A stretch of DNA of 47,178 nucleotides from Actinomycetota bacterium (GTDB taxonomy: Bacteria > Actinomycetota > Acidimicrobiia > Acidimicrobiales > RAAP-2). Shown piece after piece: positions 1 to 7,971 of the stretch. Each line of letters opens with the position of its first letter. The first letter of the stretch is position 1. Under the pieces are notes generated by a model. It saw nothing but the letters and a program-made list of their open reading frames with translations, did not search any database and was not told the origin of the DNA. A program made the translations under genes and the position numbers. Location of the stretch: assembly GCA_021324045.1 (NCBI GenBank), contig JAJPJV010000017.1, positions 1 through 47,178 of the forward strand, read 5' to 3'.

Positions 1-108
1 CCCTTCAGATCCATCGCAGGTTCTTGAAGGTTGACGCGGTGGTCGTCGCGTCTGGGGGACCCTCAGGTCGGGCTATCCCTCGTACACCACTCTGGCGGAC
101 TCAACTCG

Positions 109-1635
109 TCAGCCGCGCAATGGAACTTCGATCCGCACCAAGGTTCCCCGGCCCTGTGCAGGAGGGACGTTCGACATCTCGATCGAGCCATTGAGTTGAC
201 TGGACACGAGGTCACGCACGATCGAAAGACCAAGGCTGGTCGAGCGGCGGAGGTCGAATCCCGGCGGCAAACCGACGCCATCGTCTCGCACGGTCACTGA
301 CAGGGCCTTCTCGTCCTGCTGCAAGTCCACCGCGACACTCCCAACTCGACTGAGACGCATCGTGGCGCGACGCTCTCCCCCGCCGCTCGTCGCGAGGTCA
401 TGAACTCGCCGCTCGTCGAAGGCGTGTTCCACGGCATTCTGCAGGATCTCCGCGAGGGCCACCGCCAGGGGGGTCGCGAGGTCAGCCTCGACCTCCCCGA
501 GGGATCCATGGACGGTGATCTCGACGGGGTGGGTCGACACAACCGAGTCTCGGGCCATCTGGACCAAAGACTCCACGATCTCGTCGAATGGGACCTGATC
601 GCCAGGCTCTCTCGAAAGAATCTCGTGCACGAGGGCGATCGAGCGAACTCTGCGCTCTGCCTCGTTGAGCGCCTCTCTTCCTGCACCGACCGCCAGGCGC
701 CGACCCTGAAGCCGCAAGAGCGAGGAGATGGTCTGGAGGTTGTTCTTCACTCGATGATGGACCTCTCGGATCGCGGCATCCTTCGACAGCAACAGGCGGT
801 CCAGTTTGCGCACATCGGTGACGTCCCGTAGCAGGATCATCGCTCCCGTGACCCGGTCCCCTGAGAGCAACGGGATGCACTGGACCAAGACCACGACGTC
901 GGGCCGCCGTTCCACTTCTTCGAGAACAGGACGACCGGATTCGAGTGCTCGGGTCACCGCACTGGTGATTCCAAGTTCGACGAAGCTCCGTCCTTCGGGC
1001 GGCGAGTACACCCCGAGCCGGTGAAATGCGTTCATTGCATTGGGTGAAGCGAACTCGACATCTCCCGACGCGTCGATGACGACGACACCATCGCCTACTC
1101 GCGGCGTCTCTTCTGCGCCAACGTCTTCAGTCGGAAACGGGAAGGCGCCTTGAGTCACCATCCCAACCAAGCGATCGAAGACACTAAGGTATGCACGCTC
1201 GTACTCGCTGGCAGCCTCCGGCGACGGCGCCTGCGAGATGCGCGCGATCACCGCAATCACCTCGCCACGAAAGCGAACCGGAACCTCTTCCACGGGCACC
1301 ACTGAACGGCTCGACGGAAGGCGAACAAACCCCCGAATGATCGAACCGGATCGGAGCGCTTGCGCGGTCAGCTTCCACGAGGATTCCTTGACAACCAGGC
1401 CGACGAGGTCCTGTTCTACGAGCGTTGGTCGGTTGTTCGGGCGCATCTGGCCGAGAACGACAAGGTGCGGTCCGCCAGCAGTCTCATGATCAGCTGACAA
1501 CGGGACCAGGAGGAGAAGGTCGGAGAAGGAGAGATCTGCAAGCAACGACCATGAGCCGAGCAGGCGTTGCAGGTGCTCAAGGGCCGCCGGCGCAATGCTG
1601 GCATGTCGATGGGCGATTTGTGCAGGAGTGGTCAT
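109..1635 (-). CDS. pdtaS: PdtaS-like sensor histidine kinase (GAF/PAS + HisKA_2 + HATPase)
   Basis: Cytosolic sensor kinase of 508 residues, close to the usual ~500 of mycobacterial PdtaS, which phosphorylates an ANTAR-domain RNA-binding regulator. A GAF-like N-terminal half (about 10-165) and a PAS-like segment (about 180-275) precede the HisKA_2 H-box HHRVKNNLQ at 293-301. The ATPase domain shows the N-box Asn at about 400, the G1 box DDGVGL at 451-456 and the G2-type SLGLSIV at 467-473. There are no membrane segments. An unusual stretch of about 35 residues (411-445), low in conserved character, lies between N-box and G1. The frame is open further upstream, but the ATG at 1635 is chosen because the PHP gene ends 7 bp before it. 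No ANTAR response regulator is visible nearby. Assignment is from motif order and length. Confidence 0.78.
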   Translation of the reverse strand: MTTPAQIAHRHASIAPAALEHLQRLLGSWSLLADLSFSDLLLLVPLSADHETAGGPHLVVLGQMRPNNRPTLVEQDLVGLVVKESSWKLTAQALRSGSIIRGFVRLPSSRSVVPVEEVPVRFRGEVIAVIARISQAPSPEAASEYERAYLSVFDRLVGMVTQGAFPFPTEDVGAEETPRVGDGVVVIDASGDVEFASPNAMNAFHRLGVYSPPEGRSFVELGITSAVTRALESGRPVLEEVERRPDVVVLVQCIPLLSGDRVTGAMILLRDVTDVRKLDRLLLSKDAAIREVHHRVKNNLQTISSLLRLQGRRLAVGAGREALNEAERRVRSIALVHEILSREPGDQVPFDEIVESLVQMARDSVVSTHPVEITVHGSLGEVEADLATPLAVALAEILQNAVEHAFDERRVHDLATSGGGERRATMRLSRVGSVAVDLQQDEKALSVTVRDDGVGLPPGFDLRRSTSLGLSIVRDLVSSQLNGSIEMSNVPPAQGRGTLVRIEVPLRG

Positions 1636-1642
1636 CGATCCC

Positions 1643-2542
1643 CTAGGCGCGTTCCTTCTCGATGGTTCCGAGGGGGATCCGATGAGGGACCCGTTGGCGA
1701 AATGCAGTGAGCTCGTGAACACCGATCGAAGCGAGAAGGCTTCGAAGCTCATCCGCCCGATCGGCGACATGGTCGACGCGGTGGGCATCCGAAGCAGTCG
1801 TGATCGGCACCCCCTTCGCCGCGAGGCGAACGAGCAATGGCTGGGCAGGGTACTGCTCTCCAACCGGCTTGCGCCAACCGGCGGATGACAGTTCTGCAGA
1901 CATGTTCGAACCAGCAATCACCTCAGCCATGCGATCCCACCACTCCTCGGGGCTCGAACGCTGATGCCCCGCAGCCTTGATCAGGTCAGGGTGGGCGATC
2001 ACGTCACATGCCTCTGACACGGCAAGCTCTTCGATCGCGTCTGCGTATGCATCCCAGCACGAATCAACGTCGCGGACCGACCATTCACGCATCGAAACCT
2101 CGTCGCCGATGTCGTCGAATCTCCAGGCCCCGATCCAGTGGACCGAACCGAGCAAGACATCAAAGGGGTACCCCGCCAACAGCATGGAGACCTCGTCCAT
2201 GCGCCCCCGGTAATAATCGACCTCTAGGCCGAGAACCACAGGGAGCCCAGCGGCCTTGGCTTCCAGCCCACATTCAACGTATGCGTCGAGATCATTCCTC
2301 GCGTGGTAATCCCAATAATCACGCATCGACCTCCGGAGCTCCGCATCTTCTGCTTCGAAGAGGTCCTTGATTAAGGGACGCGCCTGCGAGAAGCGAAACA
2401 AATGCTCGGTCACCGCTACTTCTACGACCCCGGCAGCCCGCGCTCGTTCACAGTAAGCGGCCAGCTGCTCGATGGAAAGCGATGGATCACGTTCTTCGTG
2501 CGGCCACAAATGAAGGTGGTAATCGAGCACGGCTGCCTTCAC
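1643..2542 (-). CDS. PHP-domain phosphoesterase, histidinol-phosphatase (HisK) type
   Basis: A 299-residue metal-dependent PHP-family hydrolase. Metal-binding motifs are in order: DYHLHLWPH at the N-terminus (about 7-15), TEHLFRF (about 45-51), LGLEVDYY near the middle, VIAHPDLIK, and the C-terminal SDAHRVDHV. The length and single-domain layout resemble Bacillus-type HisK histidinol-phosphate phosphatase, but no histidine biosynthesis gene is nearby, so the substrate is uncertain. The start is a GTG whose reading begins almost at once with the first metal motif, as expected for the family. It lies 7 bp upstream of the PdtaS-like kinase on the same strand, and the two are probably co-transcribed. 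Confidence 0.72.
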   Translation of the reverse strand: MKAAVLDYHLHLWPHEERDPSLSIEQLAAYCERARAAGVVEVAVTEHLFRFSQARPLIKDLFEAEDAELRRSMRDYWDYHARNDLDAYVECGLEAKAAGLPVVLGLEVDYYRGRMDEVSMLLAGYPFDVLLGSVHWIGAWRFDDIGDEVSMREWSVRDVDSCWDAYADAIEELAVSEACDVIAHPDLIKAAGHQRSSPEEWWDRMAEVIAGSNMSAELSSAGWRKPVGEQYPAQPLLVRLAAKGVPITTASDAHRVDHVADRADELRSLLASIGVHELTAFRQRVPHRIPLGTIEKERA

Positions 2543-2718
2543 TCAGTAGCGATCAATTTTTCCGCAATGCTCCCCGGAGGACATTGGCATTCGACCCGAC
2601 AGAACCACAACGCTCGCGCCTTGCAAGATGGGATCAGCTCTACCGACGTCGGTTCGTCCGAGGAAATGGCGAGCCATTCCATTCGTCAGTCGGGCGGAGG
2701 CGCTCCTCGTCACAAGAC

Positions 2719-3381
2719 TCAGGAGGGTTCCACCTTGCGGATCAGCGTGACGCCATCACGTATGGTGGTGAGCGCACAGACGACCCTCGGGTCTGAGCAG
2801 AGCTTGTCATTGAAGCGTGCCAGCGCCTCGCCAGATTCCCTGCGCTCCGCGTCGAGGTCCCAACCGGGAAGCACGCTGCCGCCGAAGAGCGTGTTGTCGC
2901 AGACGATCAGCCCTCGGGGGGCAAGCTTCGGCAAGACAGCTTCGAAGTAGGCGTCATAGGTCACCTTGTCGGCATCGATGAAGACGAGATCGAAGGGGCC
3001 AGGAAGCTTGGCGATGGTTTCCAACGCCGGCCCTTCGAGGATCTCGATACGGTCGGCGAAGGGACTGTCGTCGATGTTCTTGCGGGCCGTCGCGGCATGG
3101 TGCGGATTGACTTCGCAGGTGAAGATACGGCCACCAGGAGCCAGACCCGCCGCCATCGACAGCGCCGAATAACCAGTAAAGGTTCCGATCTCGAGCACCG
3201 TCTTGGCTCCAAGGGCGAAGACCAGCAGCTCGAGGAACCGGCCCTCCTGGCGACCCACCATCATTCCCCACGCTGGGAAATCCCGCCTCGTCGCAGCGTC
3301 GACCGCGACGAGGTACTCGGGCGGAGGCGTGGAATGCTCCTCGGCATAGGACACGACGTCGGGATGAATGAGGTCGACCAC
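2719..3381 (-). CDS. SAM-dependent O-methyltransferase (class I, Methyltransf_3 type)
   Basis: A 220-residue O-methyltransferase of the caffeoyl-CoA/catechol type. Motif I VLEIGTFTGYSALSMA is at about residues 60-75. It is followed by the acidic FTCEVNP and by the metal-binding and catalytic stretch FDLVFIDADKVTYDAYF, with VCDNTLFGG downstream. It should methylate a hydroxyl on a small molecule using AdoMet and a divalent metal; the acceptor is unknown. The start is GTG. A TACGAT hexamer ends 6 nt upstream, so the transcript may be leaderless. A gap of 176 bp separates it from the PHP gene downstream on the same strand. Confidence 0.82.
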   Translation of the reverse strand: MVDLIHPDVVSYAEEHSTPPPEYLVAVDAATRRDFPAWGMMVGRQEGRFLELLVFALGAKTVLEIGTFTGYSALSMAAGLAPGGRIFTCEVNPHHAATARKNIDDSPFADRIEILEGPALETIAKLPGPFDLVFIDADKVTYDAYFEAVLPKLAPRGLIVCDNTLFGGSVLPGWDLDAERRESGEALARFNDKLCSDPRVVCALTTIRDGVTLIRKVEPS

Positions 3382-3716
3382 ACCCCCATCGTAAGAGATG
3401 GCGCCCGAAGCCGATTCCGAGAATCCGGGCGGACGCGGATGAGTGCCTCCGGTGGGGCACCAGGCGTCACGAAACGGCTCGCCTGGGATCCGCCGGGCAC
3501 CTGGCGCCGGTCTCAGCCTGGCGGGAAGGGGTACCCGGAAAGACAGCGGCGCGTCAGCCTCTCGTCAGTGCAACCCACAACTCGGGCGAAGCATGCTCGT
3601 TCGCTCCAACGCCCGAGACCAATGGCGCCGATCCCAAGCGGGCCTCGGTGCCAGGGATGCCGACAGGACATGACGGTCGCCTGAGAGCCCCAGGCACCGG
3701 CGAGCAATGCCCACCG
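3382..3716. other. 335-bp gap between the ArsA-like gene and the methyltransferase
   Basis: No convincing gene. Short open frames here lack domains and a ribosome binding site. The left end holds the probable promoter of the methyltransferase (TACGAT at 3388-3393 read on the minus strand). The rest may hold the end of the ArsA operon transcript. I saw no hairpin followed by a T-tract. Confidence 0.5.
3388..3393 (-). promoter_or_regulatory. -10 hexamer TACGAT of a probable leaderless promoter (methyltransferase)
   Basis: Read on the minus strand, TACGAT is followed by 6 nt and then the GTG at 3381. This places the expected transcription start at or next to the start codon. No Shine-Dalgarno sequence precedes the GTG. 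Confidence 0.5.
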
Positions 3717-4913
3717 TCACTCCCATAGACGTTCACCCACCCGGAGAAGGGTGCCAATGTCGGACACGTCACCATCAAGCCAGGGCACGGTTGTCACGAC
3801 GTCGGATGCAGGACGAAACTCCTGCTGCTGCTTGGCTTCCCGGCGAGCCACCACGTTGAAGTTCAGGAAGCTGTCGGCGATCTCTCTCAGTACTCGCTCG
3901 GTCAGATCCGGTTCTCCACCGAGGCTCTGCGAGACGGATCCGGCTCGATCCGCCAGCTCTCGCGCCGTCTGAGCGAGCATTGCGCTCGCGAAATATTCAG
4001 GGAGCACCTTGTTCAGCACGATCGCCCCGAGATGCAACCCACGTTTTTGTATTTCTCTCGTGAGGGATTCAACCTCTTGCACCGATGCGCTCTCGAGCGT
4101 CGTCACGACGATGAAACTCGTGCGCCTGGCCCGCAGCAGGCGGCTCACAGCCTCCGCACGCTGGACAAAACCGTCGTAGAGCGACTGGAAGAGCACGAAG
4201 AACTCTGAGATATCCACCAGGAACTGCGTTCCGAGCAAGCGATCTGCGACCTGGGAGAAGGGCCGTGACGCGATATTGACGAGCCGCGACCGGTACGGAG
4301 CGATCAACCACCGGAGGAGCTTGCTCGAGAAGAACTCCGCCATTCGGCGGGGCGCGTCCAGGAAATCGATTGCATGCCGGCTGGGCGGCGTATCCACGAC
4401 GATGAGGTCATAAGTACCCTCTGAGTGGATTTCAAAGAGCCGTTCCATCGCGATGTAGTCGTGGCTCTGGACGAACCTCCCTGTGATATTGCGGTAGAGA
4501 GGGTTCGCCAGGATCTGGTCCCGAGTCCGGGCGTCTGGAGCGTGTCGACGAATGAGGCTGTCCCAGCTCTGCTTAGTGTCAAGCATTGCCGCCCAGAGCT
4601 CCCCCCGCGGCACGACTCCCCAGGCTCGGAAGGCCTCGTCGGGAACTCGGCGCTCCTCGTTACCGATTCCTGAAAGACCGAGTGCCCCAGCGAGGCGCCG
4701 AGCGGGATCGACGGTCAGCACGAGAACTCGGCCCCCGTGCCGGCAGGCGGCCATGGCCGCCGCGGCGGCTGCGGTGGTCGTCTTGCCTACACCGCCCGGG
4801 CCACAGGTGATCGCGATCTCCCGCGAGGCGAGCAGCCCCTCAAACGAACCGCCGCGCGGCGGGTGCGCCTGGGTTTTCGACCCTCGCTCCGTTACCTCGC
4901 CCTGCCCGGTCAT
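3717..4913 (-). CDS. ArsA/Get3-family ATPase, second of a pair (BagB/Rv3680-like)
   Basis: A ~398-residue single-domain member of the ArsA/Get3 anion-pump/guided-entry ATPase family. Its P-loop reads CGPGGVGKTTTAAA, so the signature lysine of the deviant Walker A (GKGGVGKT) is a proline here, while the catalytic GKTT is kept. Later motifs are VLTVDPARRLA (switch I-like) and LIVVDTPPSRHAIDFLDAP (switch II/Walker B). It follows a second ArsA-like gene (4996-5943) that does keep the signature lysine. This is the arrangement of mycobacterial Rv3679/Rv3680, thought to act as a complex. The start is uncertain: ATG at 4913, or GTG at 4946 with purine-rich sequence directly before it. No arsenite Cys cluster is evident, so a role in arsenic resistance is not implied. 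Confidence 0.75.
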   Translation of the reverse strand: MTGQGEVTERGSKTQAHPPRGGSFEGLLASREIAITCGPGGVGKTTTAAAAAAMAACRHGGRVLVLTVDPARRLAGALGLSGIGNEERRVPDEAFRAWGVVPRGELWAAMLDTKQSWDSLIRRHAPDARTRDQILANPLYRNITGRFVQSHDYIAMERLFEIHSEGTYDLIVVDTPPSRHAIDFLDAPRRMAEFFSSKLLRWLIAPYRSRLVNIASRPFSQVADRLLGTQFLVDISEFFVLFQSLYDGFVQRAEAVSRLLRARRTSFIVVTTLESASVQEVESLTREIQKRGLHLGAIVLNKVLPEYFASAMLAQTARELADRAGSVSQSLGGEPDLTERVLREIADSFLNFNVVARREAKQQQEFRPASDVVTTVPWLDGDVSDIGTLLRVGERLWE

Positions 4914-4995
4914 CTCTCGCAGATATCGGCGCCGGACCCCCGGCACCTCCCTCTTCGTCTTGCCGTGCGCGGCCGCGAAAGCGCCAAACCGACCG

Positions 4996-5943
4996 TCACG
5001 TTCCGAGCTCTTCCTCGAGAAAGGTCGCGAGCTGATTGGTCGCGCGAAGCCCCTCTGACCGAGCAAACAGGTATGGAACCAGCAGCACGGGCACAGATCG
5101 ATCAAGGCCCGCTTGCAGTCGCTCCAAGTGCTCCGCCCGTGTCCGCCTCAGGTCGACAGCAAGGCGAGCACCGGCGAACAGCAAGCTCACGTCCCCACCA
5201 ACGCTTTCAGAGATCTTGGCCACGCGATCTGGCGCAAGGAGCCACTCGAAGACCGCTTCCTCCCGCGTTCCGAAGAGCTCCGGCAGAACGCGGTTCACCA
5301 CCACCGCGGAGAGCGGAACGACCGTTTCCCTCGACAAACGCCCAGCAAGTTCGAGTGTCTCCTCGACCGGCATCTCTTCTGGAGTCGTGACGATCACCGC
5401 CCCGGTGCGCCCTGGATCTCTCAGGATCTCCACCATCCAGTCGGTCTGGTCGCGAATGGGCCCGACCTTCACGAGTTCGTTGATGGCCTGGGGCGCGCTC
5501 AGAAGGCCAACGACGTGGCCAGACGCCGGAGCATCGACGATCACCACGTCGTAATGCCGCTCACGGACCTCGTAGCAGAGCTTGCCAATCGCCAGGATGT
5601 CCCGTACGCCCGGCGCCGCCGTCGCAACGAAGTCCAGGGCGCGCGCCAAACCGCCGATCTTGCCGACAATGGGCACCCTCAGCTGGAGCTTCAGATACTC
5701 GCGTAGCGAAGCCTCGGTGTCCATGGTCATCGCGAACACCCCTGGGGTGACCTCCCTCGGGGTGAAACCGACGGGATCAGCCTCGAGCTGCGTCGTCAGC
5801 GCATCGGAGCGGTCCATCTCGCAAACGAGCACCCGGTTGCCCCGCCTACCTGCCAGCTGAGCAAGAGCTGCGGCAACCGTCGTCTTCCCGACACCGCCCT
5901 TGCCGGTCACGAAGACGAGGTCGAGGTCGAGCAGCCCTTTCAA
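4996..5943 (-). CDS. ArsA/Get3-family ATPase, first of a pair (BagA/Rv3679-like)
   Basis: A 315-residue ATPase with the full deviant Walker A FVTGKGGVGKTTVAAALA at about 11-28. It also has the switch-I-like CEMDRSDALT and the Walker B/switch II VVIVDAPASGHVVGLLSAP. The C-terminal PYLFARSEGL resembles the conserved end of this family. Translation appears to begin at a TTG overlapping the TGA of the upstream DUF3107 gene (TTGA), and its own stop lies about 80 bp before the second ATPase gene. The three genes form a tight operon. Known relatives in actinobacteria are cytosolic; the client is not deducible from sequence. Confidence 0.8.
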   Translation of the reverse strand: MKGLLDLDLVFVTGKGGVGKTTVAAALAQLAGRRGNRVLVCEMDRSDALTTQLEADPVGFTPREVTPGVFAMTMDTEASLREYLKLQLRVPIVGKIGGLARALDFVATAAPGVRDILAIGKLCYEVRERHYDVVIVDAPASGHVVGLLSAPQAINELVKVGPIRDQTDWMVEILRDPGRTGAVIVTTPEEMPVEETLELAGRLSRETVVPLSAVVVNRVLPELFGTREEAVFEWLLAPDRVAKISESVGGDVSLLFAGARLAVDLRRTRAEHLERLQAGLDRSVPVLLVPYLFARSEGLRATNQLATFLEEELGT

Positions 5944-6176
5944 GGGGCGCCGAAGCCGACCCTACGTTCGCCCACAGGAGGCCCCAGTTCCACGTACGCC
6001 ACGTGCGCAACCGGTACGCCAACCCGCCGACCACGTCGATCGTTCAACCACAGGACGCCTTCCGCCTTGCAGAGCGCGCTGTCGATGTCTTTCATGAGTG
6101 ACTCCCGATCGATGTCCTCGGGGAGTTCCAGCTCAATTTCCTTCGGGGTCTGCATGATCCCGATGCGAACGTCCAA
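5940..6176 (-). CDS. DUF3107 small protein (TB9.4/Rv3208A-like)
   Basis: A 78-residue protein matching the actinobacterial DUF3107 family by eye: an N-terminal DVRIGIMQTPKEIELELPED strand, a central helix, then the RGRRVGVPVAHVAYVELGPP and RRVGFG C-terminus. Its function is not established. The start is TTG, supported by a strong GGGAGGAG ribosome site about 7 nt upstream. It is translationally coupled to the ArsA-like ATPase gene through a TTGA overlap, which suggests the product may work with that ATPase pair. Confidence 0.78.
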   Translation of the reverse strand: MDVRIGIMQTPKEIELELPEDIDRESLMKDIDSALCKAEGVLWLNDRRGRRVGVPVAHVAYVELGPPVGERRVGFGAP

Positions 6177-6446
6177 CCTCGACTCCTCCCAGTTGCGAGT
6201 CTTCTCGACGTCGTTCCCTCTGAACCGCCTCCGACGTTAGGGTCTCCCGCAAGACAAGTCGAACAGCCCCGACCCTGCAGCTGCTGCCAAAAGCCAATCC
6301 TGCCATTAGCCGTGCTACCCGGGCCCGTCCCGGTTCCTCCCTTGCACAGAGCACGCGCAAAAGGTTAGGGATCGACGATGGAGGCCTGACGCGTTGGCAC
6401 TTCCTTTCCGGGACTGTGACAACCTTCGGGCAGACTGGGAGCAGTG
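6177..6446. other. 270-bp divergent intergenic region (DUF3107 operon / dGTPase)
   Basis: No gene is supported. It carries the ribosome site of the DUF3107 gene at its left end and a GGGAG ribosome site before the dGTPase start at its right end. It must hold both promoters, but I cannot assign -35/-10 elements with confidence. Confidence 0.4.
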
Positions 6447-7730
6447 ATGAGCACCATACCTGACCGCAGTGAGCGCTGGGCTGCCACGATGCGAGGATTC
6501 ACCGCTCCTGGCGTGACGTTCGCACACGCAGATTCGAAAGCCGAGGTCGCAAGGCCCCAAGACACGTCACGGAATCCCTTGCCAGCGGTGGCGACCCCAG
6601 AGCTGAGCCTGGCCCGAGCGACGCTGGGAATCGATGCAGCCACACTGGTCCCCAGCCCCCCCGCCGACGCACCCAGTCACGAGGGCCCCGTGAGCATTGC
6701 CCCACCGGCTTCCTTTGATCCCCTGACTCGGGAGCGCCGAGAAGCTGACGAGGACTTTTCGATGGCACCGGGAGCGACACGAGCGATCGGTGCCGGCAAT
6801 CGGCGCCATCCCGAGGAACCCGACCCGTGGCGAACGTGTTTCGAACGAGACCGCGACCGCATCCTTCATTCGACAGCCTTCCGACGTCTCGCGGGCAAGA
6901 CCCAGGTCTTCATCTTTCCCGACGACCATCTTCGTACCCGGCTGACCCATGCCCTCGAGGTGGCCCAGATCGCAACGAGCGTTGCCCGAGCCGTCCGTCT
7001 CAATGTCGCGCTGTGCGAGGCAATCGCCCTGGGTCATGACTGCGGCCACGGACCAGGAGGCCATGCGAGCGAAGACGCGCTCCATCCATATGTCCCAGGC
7101 GGGTTCGACCATGCGCCCTGGGGAGCTGAAGTATCCCTTCGGTCACTCAATTTGTGCGCTGAGACTCTCGACGGCATTGCCAACCACAGCTGGTCGAGGC
7201 CCGCCCCCTCGACCCCGGAAGGCGAAGTCGTGAGCTGGGCGGACCGCATTGCTTATGTCTGCCACGACTGGGAGGATGCCCTGCGCTCTGGCATCGTGGC
7301 ACCGGACATGCTCCCCGAGGCGGTACGAGCTCGGTGCGGCGAACGTCGCAGCCAGCAGTTGGGCACATTTATCGACGCCCTCGTGTCGACGACGTTGCGG
7401 ACAGGACGAGTCGCGATGGACGAAGAAACGGCAGCGGTGCTCGCCGTCTTCCGTTCCACCAACTACGAGCGCATCTACCTGCGCCAAGCCTCGGTTGCGC
7501 AGGCAGACGCGGTCATCACCATTCTCCGTGCACTCGTCGAGCACTTCGCAGACCGCCCCAACGCCATTCCGGCCGTACGCGAAGCTGGGGGACTCGTTGC
7601 AGGCGAGCCAGAGGCGCTTCATGCAGCCGTGGCGTACGTGGCTGGCATGACCGATCGTTTCGCGTGCCGGCTTGCCGTCGCTTTGCTCGGCTGGGACCCC
7701 GCAAAGCTTCCACGCGCGGTCGACACATAG
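6447..7730 (+). CDS. dgt: Deoxyguanosinetriphosphate triphosphohydrolase-like HD protein
   Basis: HD-superfamily hydrolase expected to cleave dNTPs to nucleoside and triphosphate. The conserved core starts at about residue 134 with RDRDRILHSTAFRRLAGKTQ. It carries the metal ligands H in RTRLTHALE (about 168), HD in ALGHDCGHGPGGH (about 197-198) and D in SWADRIAYV (about 266). The first ~110 residues are a Pro/Ala-rich extension with no recognisable domain. Either it is a real disordered tail or translation starts later: an internal ATG at 6762 has a GAGGA site 7 nt upstream and would give 322 residues. A GTG (6444) and an ATG (6447) adjoin at the upstream start behind GGGAG. The gene stands alone on the plus strand and ends at a hairpin with a T-rich tail. 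Confidence 0.8.
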   Translation: MSTIPDRSERWAATMRGFTAPGVTFAHADSKAEVARPQDTSRNPLPAVATPELSLARATLGIDAATLVPSPPADAPSHEGPVSIAPPASFDPLTRERREADEDFSMAPGATRAIGAGNRRHPEEPDPWRTCFERDRDRILHSTAFRRLAGKTQVFIFPDDHLRTRLTHALEVAQIATSVARAVRLNVALCEAIALGHDCGHGPGGHASEDALHPYVPGGFDHAPWGAEVSLRSLNLCAETLDGIANHSWSRPAPSTPEGEVVSWADRIAYVCHDWEDALRSGIVAPDMLPEAVRARCGERRSQQLGTFIDALVSTTLRTGRVAMDEETAAVLAVFRSTNYERIYLRQASVAQADAVITILRALVEHFADRPNAIPAVREAGGLVAGEPEALHAAVAYVAGMTDRFACRLAVALLGWDPAKLPRAVDT

Positions 7731-7799
7731 AGAAGACACGTACACAACGACCTTAAGCATCACGCCCAGCGACAGGCCACAGCGGCATTCTCGCCGAAA

Positions 7800-7831
7800 G
7801 GAGCCCTCAGGCTCTCAATTCGTTTTCTTCC
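7800..7831 (+). terminator. Probable intrinsic terminator of the dGTPase gene
   Basis: GAGCC at 7801-7805 pairs with GGCTC at 7810-7814 across a CTCA loop, with one extra wobble pair. It is followed by a T-rich stretch (7815-7831) containing TTTTCTT. It sits 70 bp after the dgt stop in a convergent gap, so a plus-strand terminator is expected. Confidence 0.5.
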
Positions 7832-7971
7832 TGGTCCATCCCGAAGATGAACGTGCTCAGCGCAACGTCCTATGGTTCACGACAACCAGGGCAGGCTGTG
7901 CTCCGACGCCATCGGGCCTTCGAGGGTCAAAATCGCCAGCGCGCACACCGTGCAGAGATCCTCCCTGCCGA

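Noticed and set aside
3717-6176. Arsenic resistance operon
   Set aside because: Despite ArsA-family ATPases, there is no arsB, arsC, arsD or arsR-type partner and no arsenite-binding Cys cluster. The pair fits the actinobacterial Get3-like ATPases.
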